Below are positions 46,417 to 57,571 of a DNA stretch of 64,000 nucleotides, one piece after another; the first letter of the stretch is position 1; the number at the start of each line of letters is the position of its first letter. The DNA is from Desmodesmus armatus (Eukaryota; Chlorophyta; Chlorophyceae; Sphaeropleales; Scenedesmaceae). Both the position numbers and the translations under genes were made by a program. The stretch is taken from the NCBI GenBank assembly GCA_007449985.2, contig VIIQ02000148.1, forward strand, positions 1 through 64,000. The letters are read 5' to 3'. Under the pieces are notes generated by a model. The model did no database searches. It worked only from the letters and a program-made list of their open reading frames with translations, and was not told the origin of the DNA.

Positions 46417-47194
46417 TCAATCACAGGTGCTGCCGCACTCGCTGCATTGCGGTGCGTCAACAGCGGCCCAAGGCGCTTCTACAGCACTGGGCACCAGCTG
46501 CGCACTCCAGGCCCCTTGCTGCTGTTGCAGCAGCGAGTGCATGCCTGCCAGGAGGGAAGGTAGGTCAGCACACCCCGATGACATCAGCGCTGTGCTGACA
46601 TGTGCTGACTCATCCCTGCTGTCCCTGAGGGGACCGCCGCAGTGCTGCTGCTGGTGCTGCTGGGAGCGAGGGTTGTGCAGCTGGGGGCTGAGGTTGAAGC
46701 GTGTCAGCTGCCCTGCACCGCCTGTGGAAGAGGCAGCAGGCATTGCGGCTGCTGCTGCTGCCGCAGCGAGCATGCTGCTGTGATGGCTGACTTGAGAGGC
46801 CAGCACAGACAGCTGCGGCAGCAGGTGCTGCAGGACAGCTGTGCTGTTGAAGGGCCGGCCTGCTGCTGCTGCCTCTGCGGCTGCAAGGGTGACCTGCTGC
46901 TTCAGCTGATGGCTGAGGGCAGAGGACACCTCGGCAGGGACGTGTTGTGCTATGTGGAGCAGCAGCTGCTGTGCTACTGCAGCAGCAAAGGCGATCACAG
47001 GTGCTTCTGCGTTGCCTGCCTGTGAGAGCGAGCCCTGGCCTGCAAAAGCTGTCTGGTGTTGACACATGCTGGTTAGGCCCTTGCAGGCCTGTGGTGCTGG
47101 GCAGTCCGGCTGGAAAGGATGCAACTGCTTGGGCGATTGCTGGTGCATTCCTGTCGTCAAGGCTTGAGGCAGCATCATGCACCACCCTGCAGCG
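46417..47194 (-). CDS. Unrecognised Ala/Gln-rich protein, left (minus) paralogue
   Basis: The exon starts after a CTGCAG acceptor (minus, 47195-47200) and ends in CSECGSTC, Asp, stop. The conserved core contains HIAQHVPAEVSSALSHQLK, LQHLLPQLSVLASQ and STGGAGQLT, separated by Ala and Gln runs, and is shared with 48206-49359. The N-terminal part reads NAPAIAQAVAS in one frame and QAGNAEAPVIAFAAA in another, so an apparent one-base shift lies near 47020. Upstream exon(s) would be in 47200-47400. A GTGATT at 46424-46419 could act as a weak donor instead of the stop. No family recognised; the terminal Cys-x2-Cys looks like half of a zinc-binding site. Confidence 0.55.
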
Positions 47195-47200
47195 CAAAAA

Positions 47201-48205
47201 GCATAGTGAGACACAATGCTGCGTGAGATACGACGTGCAAAAGCTTCCAGGGCAATATTACGCGTATGGCTTCCGGAGAGGCTTCGAAGACTACGAAGCA
47301 GGTGAGGGCGGTTTGAAGATTGATTCCTTTTACTGTTGAGAACATTTGCAACCATAAGCGCATTCAATAAGCGCTTGTACAGCGAAATGACCATACGTGG
47401 CTAGGACTTACCTGAACTTTGTCGAGCGCAGTATGACTTCTCGCTATGCGTGCTAACGTCTGTTCTACATGTTCAGGTCAGTGCCACAGTGTCGTGTCAA
47501 AGTCGAGCATCAGGAGGGCGAGGCGTTGTACCGACGGTTATCCGGCGACGGTTGCCTGATGACGCTAAACATAGGGCGTCGCATCGGCAAACCTGCACGC
47601 GTCGCAGCACACAACGTCGCGATTTGACATTCCTAAATGTCGTAGCGCTTTTCCACCCACGACTTGAGCTGCTCTGGGTAATGTGCCGCACAACTTCCTA
47701 GCGCTTCTGTTACACGATAGCGACAAAGTTTCATTTCCCAGCATCCATTATCCTGCAAAGTGCACCTTTGAAGGCGATTCTGGCTACAGGTCTTATTCGT
47801 GAGTGAGGCGCCTACACGCTTTTTAGCTGTCACCTTTGCAACCGCCGAGGCCCGCGCGGAGCCACGCCATACGCCGCTTCTCTCCACGGTTCTTACAAGT
47901 CTCAAACTTAGCAAAGCCATAGCAACCATACGACGTCGACGGCGCTTGCTTACGGTGAGGAAGCCCAAATTCACGTGTTCGCAATCGTTGCCTACATGCC
48001 AGTGTGCCACCCATGACTCTGCCCTTTGGTTGCGATCGGCAATTGCATCCCCAAGGCAGTCGTCCCGGGCTCAATGCTCTGCCGGTGCAAAGCTGCGGCC
48101 CCCGACGCAGTGCATCGGCTCTGAAACTGTCTCGAGAAGCCCCCAGAACACTGTGCAGGTTATATTGCACGCAATCTGCTGACTGCTGGTAGTGTCTGCG
48201 CTGCA
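47201..48205. promoter_or_regulatory. CpG-rich spacer between head-to-head paralogues, candidate bidirectional promoter
   Basis: This kilobase is visibly richer in CpG (ACGTCG, CGACG, GCGTCG) than either flank. It lies between the two divergent acceptors and must hold the first exons of both paralogues. On the plus strand, 47799-47959 is open with a basic end (IRRRRRLLT) before a GTGAGG donor and may be a first exon. No TATA element was identified. Confidence 0.4.
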
Positions 48206-49359
48206 GAGTGGCCCAAGACCCTGCTGTCCCAGGCCCTGGCGACAGAATTGGCAGTTGCATCAGCAGTCAGCCCCATTTCAGCCACAGATTACTTCATGGC
48301 AGATGCCTGCCACAGCCACATCCCGGATGTCTGGCAGACATGCGACTACTCGAGCCCCAACCAGGGCAGCAGCCAGCCAGCAGAGCATGGGTTCCAAGAG
48401 ACGGGCCCGAAGCCTGTGGCAGGCGAGGCAGAGGCCCCTGTGGTAGCATTTAGGAATAGGAATAGGAATAGTCCCAGGTGCAGTCGGCTTCCTCTGAAGC
48501 CATCACCTATAGGAACACCAACCCCACACATCTCGGCGCCGAAGGCACTAGTGTGTTTGGAGTGGGCGCACGCGTTCCTACCCGAGCATATGGGTCCCCG
48601 GTACCAGCTTCGCGCTTGCCTGACACACTTGGTAGTGGCTCCATGTGGGGGCTGCCACCCCGCCACACAGGGCTGGTGCCCCACTACGGCCAGGCGAGGG
48701 GGGTGGGAGACGAACCCACGACCTTCCAGAGTGTAACCGGATGCTCTACCACTGAGCTACCCCTGTCATTTGCTGCTGCTGCCGCGCAGCTGCTGCTGCG
48801 CCACATAGCGCAACACGTGCCTGCTGAGGTGTCCTCTGCCCTCAGCCATCAGCTGAAGCAGCAGGTCACTCATGCAGCTGCAGAGGCAGCAGCAGCAGGC
48901 CAACACTTCACCATCACAGCCGCCCTGCAGCACCTGCTGCCGCAGCTGTCTGTGCTGGCCTCTCAGGCCGGCCACCTCGGCAGCATGCATGCGGCAGCAG
49001 CTGCAGCAGCTGCAACGCCTGCAGTCTCATCTACAGGTGGTGCAGGGCAGCTGACACCGTTCAACCTCAGCCCCCTACACAGTGCCTGGCCACCTTCCCA
49101 GCAGCAGCAGGATAGGCAGCCCATTGGGAGTCATGCCTCAGGACAGCACAGCGCAGCACATGCCAGCACAGCATTGATGCGTCACCTGGGCTGTGCAAGC
49201 CTGCCAGCAGCAGCAGCAGCAGCAGTGACAGAGGCTCCCATAGGCATGCACCCGATGCTCTATGTGCAGCAGCGGCAGGGTGCCTGGGGTGCCGACCAGG
49301 CGCTCCTTGCTGCTGCAGCTGCATCGCAATGCAGCGAGTGCGGCAGCACCTGTGAGTGA
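48206..49359 (+). pseudogene. Right (plus) paralogue, interrupted by a SINE
   Basis: After the CTGCAG acceptor the frame encodes WPKTLLSQALATELAVAS and on to PVAGEAEAPVVAF at 48451, where a 315-bp insertion breaks it. The homologous frame resumes at 48772 (AAAAAQLLLRHIAQHVPAEV, LQHLLPQLSVLASQ, STGGAGQLT) and ends in CSECGSTC, Glu, stop, exactly where the minus copy stops. Insert plus target duplication is 320 bp, so the frame is not restored. Unless the insert is spliced out, the protein truncates inside it. A GTGAGT overlaps the terminal codons. Confidence 0.6.
48452..48766 (-). mobile_element. tRNA-derived SINE, 315 bp
   Basis: Flanked by the 5-bp duplication CATTT (48447-48451 and 48767-48771). 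Read on the minus strand, the 5' head is tRNA-like: A box TAGCTCAGTGGTAGAGC at 48759-48743, an anticodon-arm-like hairpin (TCCGG / CTGGA), and B box GGTTCGTCTCC at 48716-48706 within a GTGGG/CCCAC stem. A roughly 250-bp unrelated body follows, and the 3' end is three ATTCCT units (48452-48471 on plus). The acceptor stem does not pair, so it is not a functional tRNA gene. The paralogue at 46.4-47.2 kb lacks the insertion. Confidence 0.85.
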
Positions 49360-51930
49360 GGGGACATATGCGCATAGGATACATGTGCGTGTGTGTGTGG
49401 GTGGGTGCGGGTGTGCCGCTGTGGCACTTGCAGTGAAGTCAGCATGACAGGACCCACGCAGGCAGAGCTTGTTTGCAGCTGTTGTACTGCCAGGTAGTGG
49501 GTTCACTGGTGGTACTGGTCACCAGTACACTAAATGTGCCTGGCACAGGCTGACCAGTCACTGAGCGGCTCATTAGTGACTATTTACACACATAGTCAGG
49601 GAGCGGCGTTGTGATGTGCGCCAGTTCCTTTTGCGCCAGTGCTGAGGCAGCTAGCCTATTGGCTAGTACCAGCCAAGGCCAAGGCCAGTCACTGTCCGGG
49701 ACTGCATCAGCAGCTGCTGTTGATCTGTTGTGTTTGTGTCTGTACGTTTGGCACAACAACATTGGGTGAGGCCCCCCAGTCTTGAAGAACAAGTGTAGGG
49801 GGGCTATGGCCTTGTTTGAATGTGTGTATGTGTGGAGACAGCATGTGTAAGGATCCAGGAGGGCCCCTCTTGGACGTGAACAGTGTCACATGTGTGCCGC
49901 ACACCGTTTGTGGTTGTGTTTTGAGAAGAGCATGTCTGGAAGACTAATCGTAGACTTTGCAGTGCGATAGTGTCCCTGCGAAACGGCCATATGCCATGCG
50001 GGCAGCAGGGAACCAAGGTTCAAGTATGCACTGCCTTGGTCACCAGCAAGGTGCTGCCGTAAGGCCAACACTGTTGGTGTGGCAATGGTTGGTGTGGCGG
50101 GTGGCGCCTCCCTGCAAGCTAGTGTCGCACATGGGCGGCCCACCTATGGGGCAATACTGTGCACGGCACCCTGCGCAAGCCTTGTGATGCGCGGGGCTGG
50201 TTGTTGTTGATGTTGTTGCCTGCCTATCAACCAACAAGGGTACAAAGCGGTGGCGATGCTGTTGTTAGTTTGATGCAGTGCGCGGACATGCTGGGGGACC
50301 AGCTGGTGTTGTTGTCCTGTGAGCACAGAGGTCTTGGGAGCTGTTTCAAATACTTCATGGTGCTGCACATACGTGTGAAAGAGTTCGCCGCTTGTGTCGG
50401 GTGTTCCTTGTGCCACAAGCAGCGGCTGCTGCAGGCTGCCAGGTGCTGTAGTCGCAATCTCACAGGCTTTGCTGGCGCTGCATGTGCACCTTTTGTTGAC
50501 TGTGGCACCTGCCAGGCACACACTTTGACATCCCCTGCTGCCGCCGGCAGCAGCACCGGTGCAGTGCATGTTGTCGTGGTGCATGCGCATGTGTGGGTGT
50601 TTACTGGCGGCCAATGTGGTTCGCTGGATGTTTGAGATTTGTGTGAGGACTCGACTCTGCATGAATATGGACGCAAGACGCATGTGTTGCATGCCCTCCA
50701 ACGGTGCCCGTATTAGGGCCAGAGCGCATGCTATGAATGGCGGCATCAGCCGCCAGGTGCAGTCCTGAATGCCAGTGTGTTTGTGTCTGGGCAATCGCCG
50801 ATGTTGAAGGCTTGCAAGCAGGGTGAGCCAGGCGCCTGCTCTAGTTTGGTTGGGGAGACACGGCTGCTGCTGCAGAACTTCAGTACTACTGTACAGGCCG
50901 CCCAGTGGGCCGTGCAGGCTCAGTGATGGGTGCCGATGGTGGCAGAGGGAAGTGACCAGAATGGTTGTGTAGTTTGTTGAAGAAGGTTGGCAGTTGTGTG
51001 CGCATACGTCTTGTTTCTTTCGGGAAGCCAACATGCAGTTGGTTACAGGCGCCCCAGTTCCCACTCTGCCTGGCGTGTGCAGTTCAACCCAGGGCAAGAG
51101 TGTGTGCAGCTTGTAGGCGCTGGTGTCAGCCTGTGGGTGCCGCTGAAGAAACTGAGCAGCGTGTCACAGGGTCCGAGGTAGTTTACCTGTTCAGCAAGTG
51201 TTGGGCCCATGCGTTGTGTTTGAGCGGGCTGTTCTGGTTTGTTGTGGGCACCTTATGAGCTATGTGGAGCGCGTTGGTCCCAGACCAACAAGGGCCTTGT
51301 TTGCAGGAGAGGGCATGGCAGTTTGGGATGTTCTGACGCTTGCAACTTGCCGGAGCCATGCGTGGGTGTTGCCTCATGATTGTGCCCCAAAGCAGGCTGC
51401 GGGTTATCAGGACTAAATGGTTTGGTGTATCAGGCTGCAACTGCACAGTAGTTGCCGAAAAGCATGGTATGCTTTCTCAGGGCATGGGCATGGTAATGGT
51501 TACCACCATAAGATACCAACGGTTGTGCAATATATTGTGAAGTCAGGCTGTCTGGGCCAACATGGTGGCTGAATGTGTGTGATGGGTGAGGGATGCCATA
51601 TGGGTCGCAAGCAGCAAGTCAAAAGGGCAGCTGACAGTCATGATGAATGGGCTGTTGACCGTTGTGACATCCGGAATGCTGTTGGTTGTGGAGGGTTGCT
51701 GCCTTTTTGGTATTTGTCAGACTTGGAGGGTCCCTTCTGAAAGGGTGTGTATCGCATGCGTATCGATGTCTGTTGTGGCGAGCCTTAGTGTGGACATATT
51801 GGTGTCAGGGCAATGATTTCAGTGTGGCAATGACCACCTCAGGCCACGGCAGCCCAGTCATCTACATCTAGCCGCCTGTTGTATGATTGGGATCAATGTT
51901 CGGTGGTGGCATGACTTGTCTCATTTTTAC

Positions 51931-52560
51931 AGCAGCGCCGGAGCAAAGGCTGCTGCCACCACTGCAGAAGGAAGTTGCCATCACAACAGTTGTGGGTAGT
52001 TCACCAATGGTGGCTTGCAGCGTGTGCATTTTTGTATTAGATGTCTCTGTCTCTTTTTGATGGACCAGCGTTGGGGGCTGCTGCTGCCACTGCGGCACAG
52101 ACACACTGTTCAGTGGTGGCATGAATTGTCTCATTCTTATAGCAGCACCGGAGCAAAGGCTGCTGCCACCACTGCAGAAGGAAGTTGCCATCACAACAGT
52201 TGTGGTAAGTTCACCAATGGTGGCTTGCAGCGTGTGCATTTTTGTATTAGATGTCTCTGTCTCTTTTTGATGGACCAGCGTTGGGGGCTGCTGCTGCCAC
52301 TGCGGCACAGACACACTGTTCAGTGGTGGCATGAATTGTGTCTTTCTTGAAGCAGCACCGGACCCAGGTCGAGGCTGCTGCCACCACTGCAGAAGGAAAC
52401 TGTCACCTGGTGGCATATAGCATATGACCTGCTGTGGGTAGTGCATCAATGGTGGCTTGGGGCGGTTGCGTAGTTGTATGAGATGTCTCTTCTTGATGGA
52501 CCAGCGTTGGGGGCTGCTGCTGCTGCCACTGCGGCACAGGCACATGAAGTGGCGCACCAC
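51931..52560. repeat. 210-bp tandem repeat, three copies
   Basis: AGCAGC(G/A)CCGGAGCAAAGG recurs at 51931 and 52141, and AGCAGCACCGGA again at 52351: an exact 210-bp period. The first two units are nearly identical; the third is diverged and truncated. The period is 70 codons, and the minus strand stays open across the whole array (71868-type repeat frame, 51868-52716), translating as PPLNSVSVPQWQQQPPTLVH in each unit. Confidence 0.85.
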
Positions 52561-55296
52561 AGCTTGCGTTGAGGCTTCCGCATACTGTAGGTGTTGGGGT
52601 GTTCTGATGCCAGTCAATGGCAATGGCCTGCACTTCCCTTTGAGTGCAAGCCTTGCTGTCGTGGTTGCATTGTGGCCAGCTGTGCATGTTGCCCAAGGCA
52701 GGCCCCGTGTGTCCAAGCCAAACTGGCAGGGTTGTGTTTGGCTTAGACAGAGGGTCTGCCAAACCTTGAAGTGTGGTTTGTCGCTCTATGGTGGACATGC
52801 ACAGGATGAAAGCTGGGTTTTTGTGTTATTTTTTGACGATGGCAGCTGGGTTGTACTGGATTGTCTTGTTCGGGGTTAGAAGCGCGGTCTCAGACCCATC
52901 AGCAGAAGCTTCGTTTGTCCTGGGTTTCCCCTTGAAAGCACAATGCTGGTGCGTGTGTCACTTTTGACGCTCTCTTTTGACTCTTGCCATCCTTTGCAAG
53001 CAGTCTCTAGCAGCATGCAGCAGCAGCATGTGGCAGGGCAAGCGGCGCGCCCCATCTGGGCTACTGCAGAAGGCACCGCAATGTAGCAGGGTCCCAGCAG
53101 AACCTGCAGGTCAGATCCTTCCTACAATCCCTTGAGAGAGGGCAGTTGCCGGGAGTGTGGCTGAATGTTTTGTGCGTGGCGAGTGCGCTTATCGTTAGGC
53201 AGGTTGTATGTCAAGCGCCAAGCAAGTCTGCATTTGGTTCTGTAGTCACTCCAGTGAGACTCGGGGGCGCCGCCCCTAGCAGCCAGGAGCACTGTGCACC
53301 ATGCTAAATGAATCTTGGGCCGTAGGACTTCAGTGGCTGCGGCATGCTGAGCGCTGCATGTTGTGGCACAAGCGGCATGGCATTGGCGGCACATACTGTG
53401 CGTGTGCTGGCATGCCATGATGTTGAGTCAGGCAGAGGGTGTGCTGATAGGGCACAAGGGGAGCCAGGGCAGCCCTTGTGTGGCTCAACTAGTGGCAGAA
53501 TGTTCACTCAGGCCTTCCAAATATGTGGCGCCATCGTCCCTAATGGCCGCCGCGGCTGGTTGCACCAGTGGCTGCTTCAAGCCCTGTATGTGGCAATGCG
53601 GCGGTGCGTCGCCATGCGGCAATACTTTGCACAGTCAAGCAACGGACGGGGTGGGGTTGCAAGGGTGGCATGTATGTTTTGGCTTGTGTTTGTTAGGCGG
53701 TTTTCAAACTGACATCAGGTGCCATGTTGACCCGCTTCCTTTAAGGGTGGTTTGGGGGAAACTTGAGGCTTGAAAGACTCGTTTTTCTGAGAAGGGAAGG
53801 TCACCTTCAGTGACAACAGTGTTGGTAAGTGGAGTGGATGTCTGACCAACAGACTCTGACGAAGTTCGTACCAGGCTGGGCGGTATCCCCCACTCATGAT
53901 GAACTGTGTGGGACGAAAGGGACTTTGTGCTGTGTCATTCTGTCAAGCTGCAGTTGAATGGCTCGGTAGCACTATCGCTGAGCTGAGCTCTTAAAGCTGA
54001 CAGGGGAACGCCCTCTGTTGGGGTGTTCCTTTCATAGTTTGTCTGGGGTAGTTGGTTTGGAATCCTGTTCACTACTTTTTTTTGGTTTTTCCAGGGCTAC
54101 TCAGTAGGCTCTGTGTGTGTGTAGGGGGGGGGGGGATCAGTACCTGCGGTGCACATGTTTTGAGTTGTCTGTCACAAGGGGGTGTGGCCTTTGATTTTTA
54201 CCGGTTGGGCATGGGTGTGTGGTGTGGCCATGATGAGAGAGCGGACTGCCGCCTGCAACGGCGGCAATGACTGATCCAATCACACAAAGCGTCTGAGAGT
54301 GCTGGGCTGTCAGTGCAGCCTTTATGTATTTGTGTGGTCACCTTGTGACGCTTATGTATGCTACAAAGTTGGTTTGACAGGACTACTGTCTGCCGATCAA
54401 GCTACTCCCTTATCTACAGCACAGAGCTGTCTGCTACGCCCGCAGCACCTCGTCCTGGTTGTTCAGTGTTCCACCTTCAACTCCGGGAGGTTCACTGGTG
54501 ATGCTGTGCATGGGTTACGTATGGGTGAGCTGCTGTTGCTACTGGCCGTTAATTCTTGTTACTCCCTTACCTTGGTCCTCACACTTGGATCAGACTGTCT
54601 TTGGTTCTACCCATGGTAGTACATTGGTAGTACTAGGACGAATGCAATAGTACTGTATGCTTGAGATACATGCTGCCACAGCACAGACTGTGACAGTCTG
54701 TTGCCCCAGGTTTGTTGCAGTCAGGTTCAGCCAGTGTGCACCTTGTGAAATACGTGTTGTCTGAAATGTTGTCTGAAGTCTGTCTGCAATTGGTGCTTGC
54801 TGTTGCTGTTCAGCAGAATACATGCTGCAGGCACGTGCAGCCCTAATGAGAGTGAAGTGCAGCATTATGGCTGTCATGCTATACACGTGTCATGCCGATT
54901 GACACGTGTTGGCAACAGCTTGCTTCAGTCAGTTCAACTGACTCCGTTGAGTGCAGCTGCGGAACCTGTGGCGCTGGTGCCGCTTGTGTATGTGCATGAC
55001 ATGCAGATGCAGCTCGTGCATGCGCATGCTGGCGTCAGTGGTGACGTCCATACGGTGTTTGTTTTGCTATGCACCCCCCTCTGTTCCACCAAACAGAGTA
55101 TTACGCAGCATGCTCCGCTATCGCAGCAAGCAACATTGCCGCATGATGAATGCAGCAAGCGGTCAAGCTGCCAGCGCGGCACGTGTATCTCATATCAACA
55201 TTGTGCCATCCCATGCAGCTGCGGCAGCTGCACAGGGACGGCTGCCAGGCAACTGCTGTCCTGCCAACCTGGTATCTTGGCAGACCATGCTGTCGC

Positions 55297-55337
55297 AGTT
55301 TAGGGTTTGGGGTAAATAAACCCTAAACCCTAAACCA
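55297..55337. repeat. Interstitial telomere-like repeats in inverted arrangement
   Basis: TTTAGGG-type sequence (TTTAGGGTTTGGGG) is followed after TAAATAAA by CCCTAAACCCTAAACC, so the two strand orientations face each other and could form a hairpin. The unit matches the plant/green-algal TTTAGGG telomere repeat. Confidence 0.7.
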
Positions 55338-56419
55338 GGGGTGCCAAGCACTCAGTGCAGGCTGCTCTTGGTTCAAGCAGCATCGTGTTGATGCCACCAT
55401 GGCTGTGGCCACCATGATAGATCATGCTGCAAGCCTGGCAGTGTTTGTTTGCAAGATTTAACTTTCACGTCTTGTGCAATACGGTTGAACATGGTTTTAT
55501 TTTTTCGGCCTCGGCAGGGCCGACTGTGCACACCAGTAAATACCGCAGCATAAACGCTGCTGTTTGATGCCAGTCTGCCTGCGAACAGGCCAGGTTGGCG
55601 CTCGGACCGGCAGTTGGCGCTGGGGGGCAGGTGGACATCCGTCGACCGCCGGTGCCATGGCACATGCTGCTAAGGGTGCTTGGCTGACAAGCCAGATCGG
55701 CTGAAGTGATGCATACGTATTCCAATTCTTACTGTTGGACACCCGTTTGCTCGCGGTCAGGCACGTTCACGCCGGGTGACAGCAGCCCATCGCCGACGAT
55801 GGCAGGTGCCTGCCGTGGCCCATGCTGGTGGGCTGCTAAGGTTGCTTGGGTGTAGTATTTGCATACGTAATTTACATATATACATCAGCCGCGGAAGCTG
55901 CATGCTCTTTGACGTCGGTTGATGAAATTCACGACGGTGAAGGCCGTCAGGTCTGTGAGCAGCAAATCCTGCTCAGCTGCTTTGACAGTTCTTGTGCATG
56001 GCAGCATGGCTTGGTGGCCAGTCACCTAGTCATCTCACCACAGCAACAACTGAGGGCGAACACCTGACAGTGGCGCCAGCATGACATGTTCGCAGATCAC
56101 TTAGAATCCTGGGCACACAACATCAACTGGGGTGCTGCAGGTGTAACCCTTACTGTATGAAATGTGCAGTGCAGTGTGACCTGCTGCAATCCCTCAGTCA
56201 GGCCCACCTAAACCTCTCAGCCTGCATCAGTACGCAAGCCTGGTGGCAGTCATGACCATGCCATGCAGGTGCAGCTGCACAGATGTCGCTGACAGAGTGC
56301 ATGCTGACTGTCCTGGGCAGCATGCAAATAACGTATGAACATTCATGCTAATGTTGCAGGCTGCCAGGTCACGGCTGGCAAGATTTTGGGTTGCAGAGGT
56401 GACACCACTTGAAATTCAG

Positions 56420-56550
56420 GGAAAACACAGATTCGAATCTTGCCCCTCCCACTAGTTACTGTACAAAGGGGCGCCTCTTCACTGTGCGGATCCGTGCAGT
56501 CTTCACTGTGCTACATGCACTGGTGTAACTCCACTGAGCTACATGGGGTG
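56420..56550 (-). other. Second, degenerate tRNA-like (SINE-like) segment
   Basis: On the minus strand GTAGCTCAGTGG (A-box-like) at about 56540 precedes GATTCGAATCT (B-box-like) at about 56438. The spacing of about 95 bp is long for a tRNA. No target duplication or tail was recognised. Confidence 0.3.
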
Positions 56551-56554
56551 CGGC

Positions 56555-56600
56555 AGCTTTGGGGTTTTAGAGTTTAAGGTCCTAAACCCTAAACTAACCC
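56555..56600. repeat. Second interstitial telomere-like palindrome
   Basis: GGGGTTTTAGAGTTTAAGG is followed by TCCTAAACCCTAAACTAACC: the same facing arrangement of G-rich and C-rich telomere-like units as at 55297. It is flanked by two copies of an ATGGGGTGCG(G/T)CAGCT unit. Confidence 0.6.
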
Positions 56601-57417
56601 CTAGAGCTAAATGGGGTGCGTCAGCTCGGTCATGGCACAGCAGTCATGAGACATCGCAGAGTCAATGTAGCTGTGCTGTGCTTGCCGTTGCTGTATGTTG
56701 AAAATTGTTGTCATTGTTTGCAGCACGCAGTGCGTGGTGGACGGCCACCGTCTGCGGCAGATGCATTGTGTATGACTGTCAGTTGTTGTGCAGATGTCCA
56801 TAAGCCAGGTCCGCTTGCTGCCTGTACAAGAATTGTACAATGAAGGCAGAGACAGTGCCACTGAGTCCCTCGCATCTTGGACCCTGAGAGTCTCAGAGTG
56901 TCTCGCATCTTGGACCCCGCAGTGATGGCCACAGTATCTGGCCCATGCGGCGGACTTTTTGCGTCTGGATGAAGTGTGAGTCGATGCTTTGCTTGCTTTG
57001 TTGGTGGTGTGGGCTTGCCGTGGGTTGTGTTCCCTTTGTTTGGGTGTGGCTTGTGGCCCTTATCTGTTGATTGTGCCCTATGAGGCTAGTTTGGCTCCAG
57101 AAAGGGCGGTCAGGCGTGGCCCTGACCCAGTTCATTAGTAGTAGTATCAAACTGCGTGTTGGGGTTGACACTGGAAAGTTGGCCCGTCACTTAAGTTTTA
57201 ACTCTGTTCGCCTTGTCTGTGGATGTATGTGTGTGGCTCACTCAGCGAGTCACTGAACTGTATTGGATGTAAGCCAGCCTTATTGTGTGTTCACGCAGGT
57301 GGCCTCCCCAACCTGAGGGTTGCTACTGCAACAGAGGTCAGAAATAGCTGCAGAGAGATTGTCTGGTTGTCAGAGCCTTGGTAGCCTTTTCACATGCTGC
57401 AGAACCCTGATTGCAAA

Positions 57418-57422
57418 TTACA
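57418..57422 (-). terminator. TGTAA poly(A) signal for the minus-strand coiled-coil gene
   Basis: TTACA on plus is TGTAA on minus, about 150 bases after the stop at 57572-57574. Position and motif fit a green-algal 3' end, although a five-base match alone is weak. Confidence 0.35.
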
Positions 57423-57571
57423 AGACCCTGTCACGAAGTTGATTGGATGTACTGTCTCAAAACCCCAAATCTCCCTCTGCACCCCCACAGCCGCACAGAA
57501 GCCAGCAAGCCTGAGACCATTCCAAGGCAACCGACACATGCAGCCGCACCTTCATTCACTGTAGCAGTATA

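Larger units (their letters stand above)
43740..51180. repeat. Large, diverged inverted duplication centred near 47.7 kb
   Basis: Paired segments, inverted: 46425-47194 with 48206-49350 (paralogous coding), and 43790-43960 (minus) with about 50960-51150 (plus). The latter share GTTGAAGAAG, then GTGTGCAGT(T/A)CAACCCAGGG and GCAGCTTGTAGGC(A/G)CTGG at collinear spacing. Both coding arms have CTGCAG acceptors facing the centre. The outer limits cannot be set by eye. Confidence 0.6.
49360..57571. other. Long region without a supported gene; plus strand G/T-rich
   Basis: Downstream of the plus-strand paralogue. Open stretches such as 51062-51180 (FNPGQECVQLVGAGVSLWVP) and 52745-52880 (DESWVFVLFFDDGSWVVLDC) look exon-like but cannot be chained. 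It holds a 210-bp tandem repeat, telomere-like repeats, a poly-G run (54125-54135) and a second tRNA-like segment. Confidence 0.4.

Noticed and set aside
46947..47339. Plus-strand 130-codon frame opposite the minus paralogue
   Set aside because: Antisense of conserved paralogue coding sequence, with no conservation of this frame in the other arm.
48701..48766. A tRNA gene on the minus strand
   Set aside because: A and B boxes and the anticodon-like arm are present, but the acceptor stem does not pair, the B box deviates, and the segment is the head of a 315-bp element with its own target duplication and tail.
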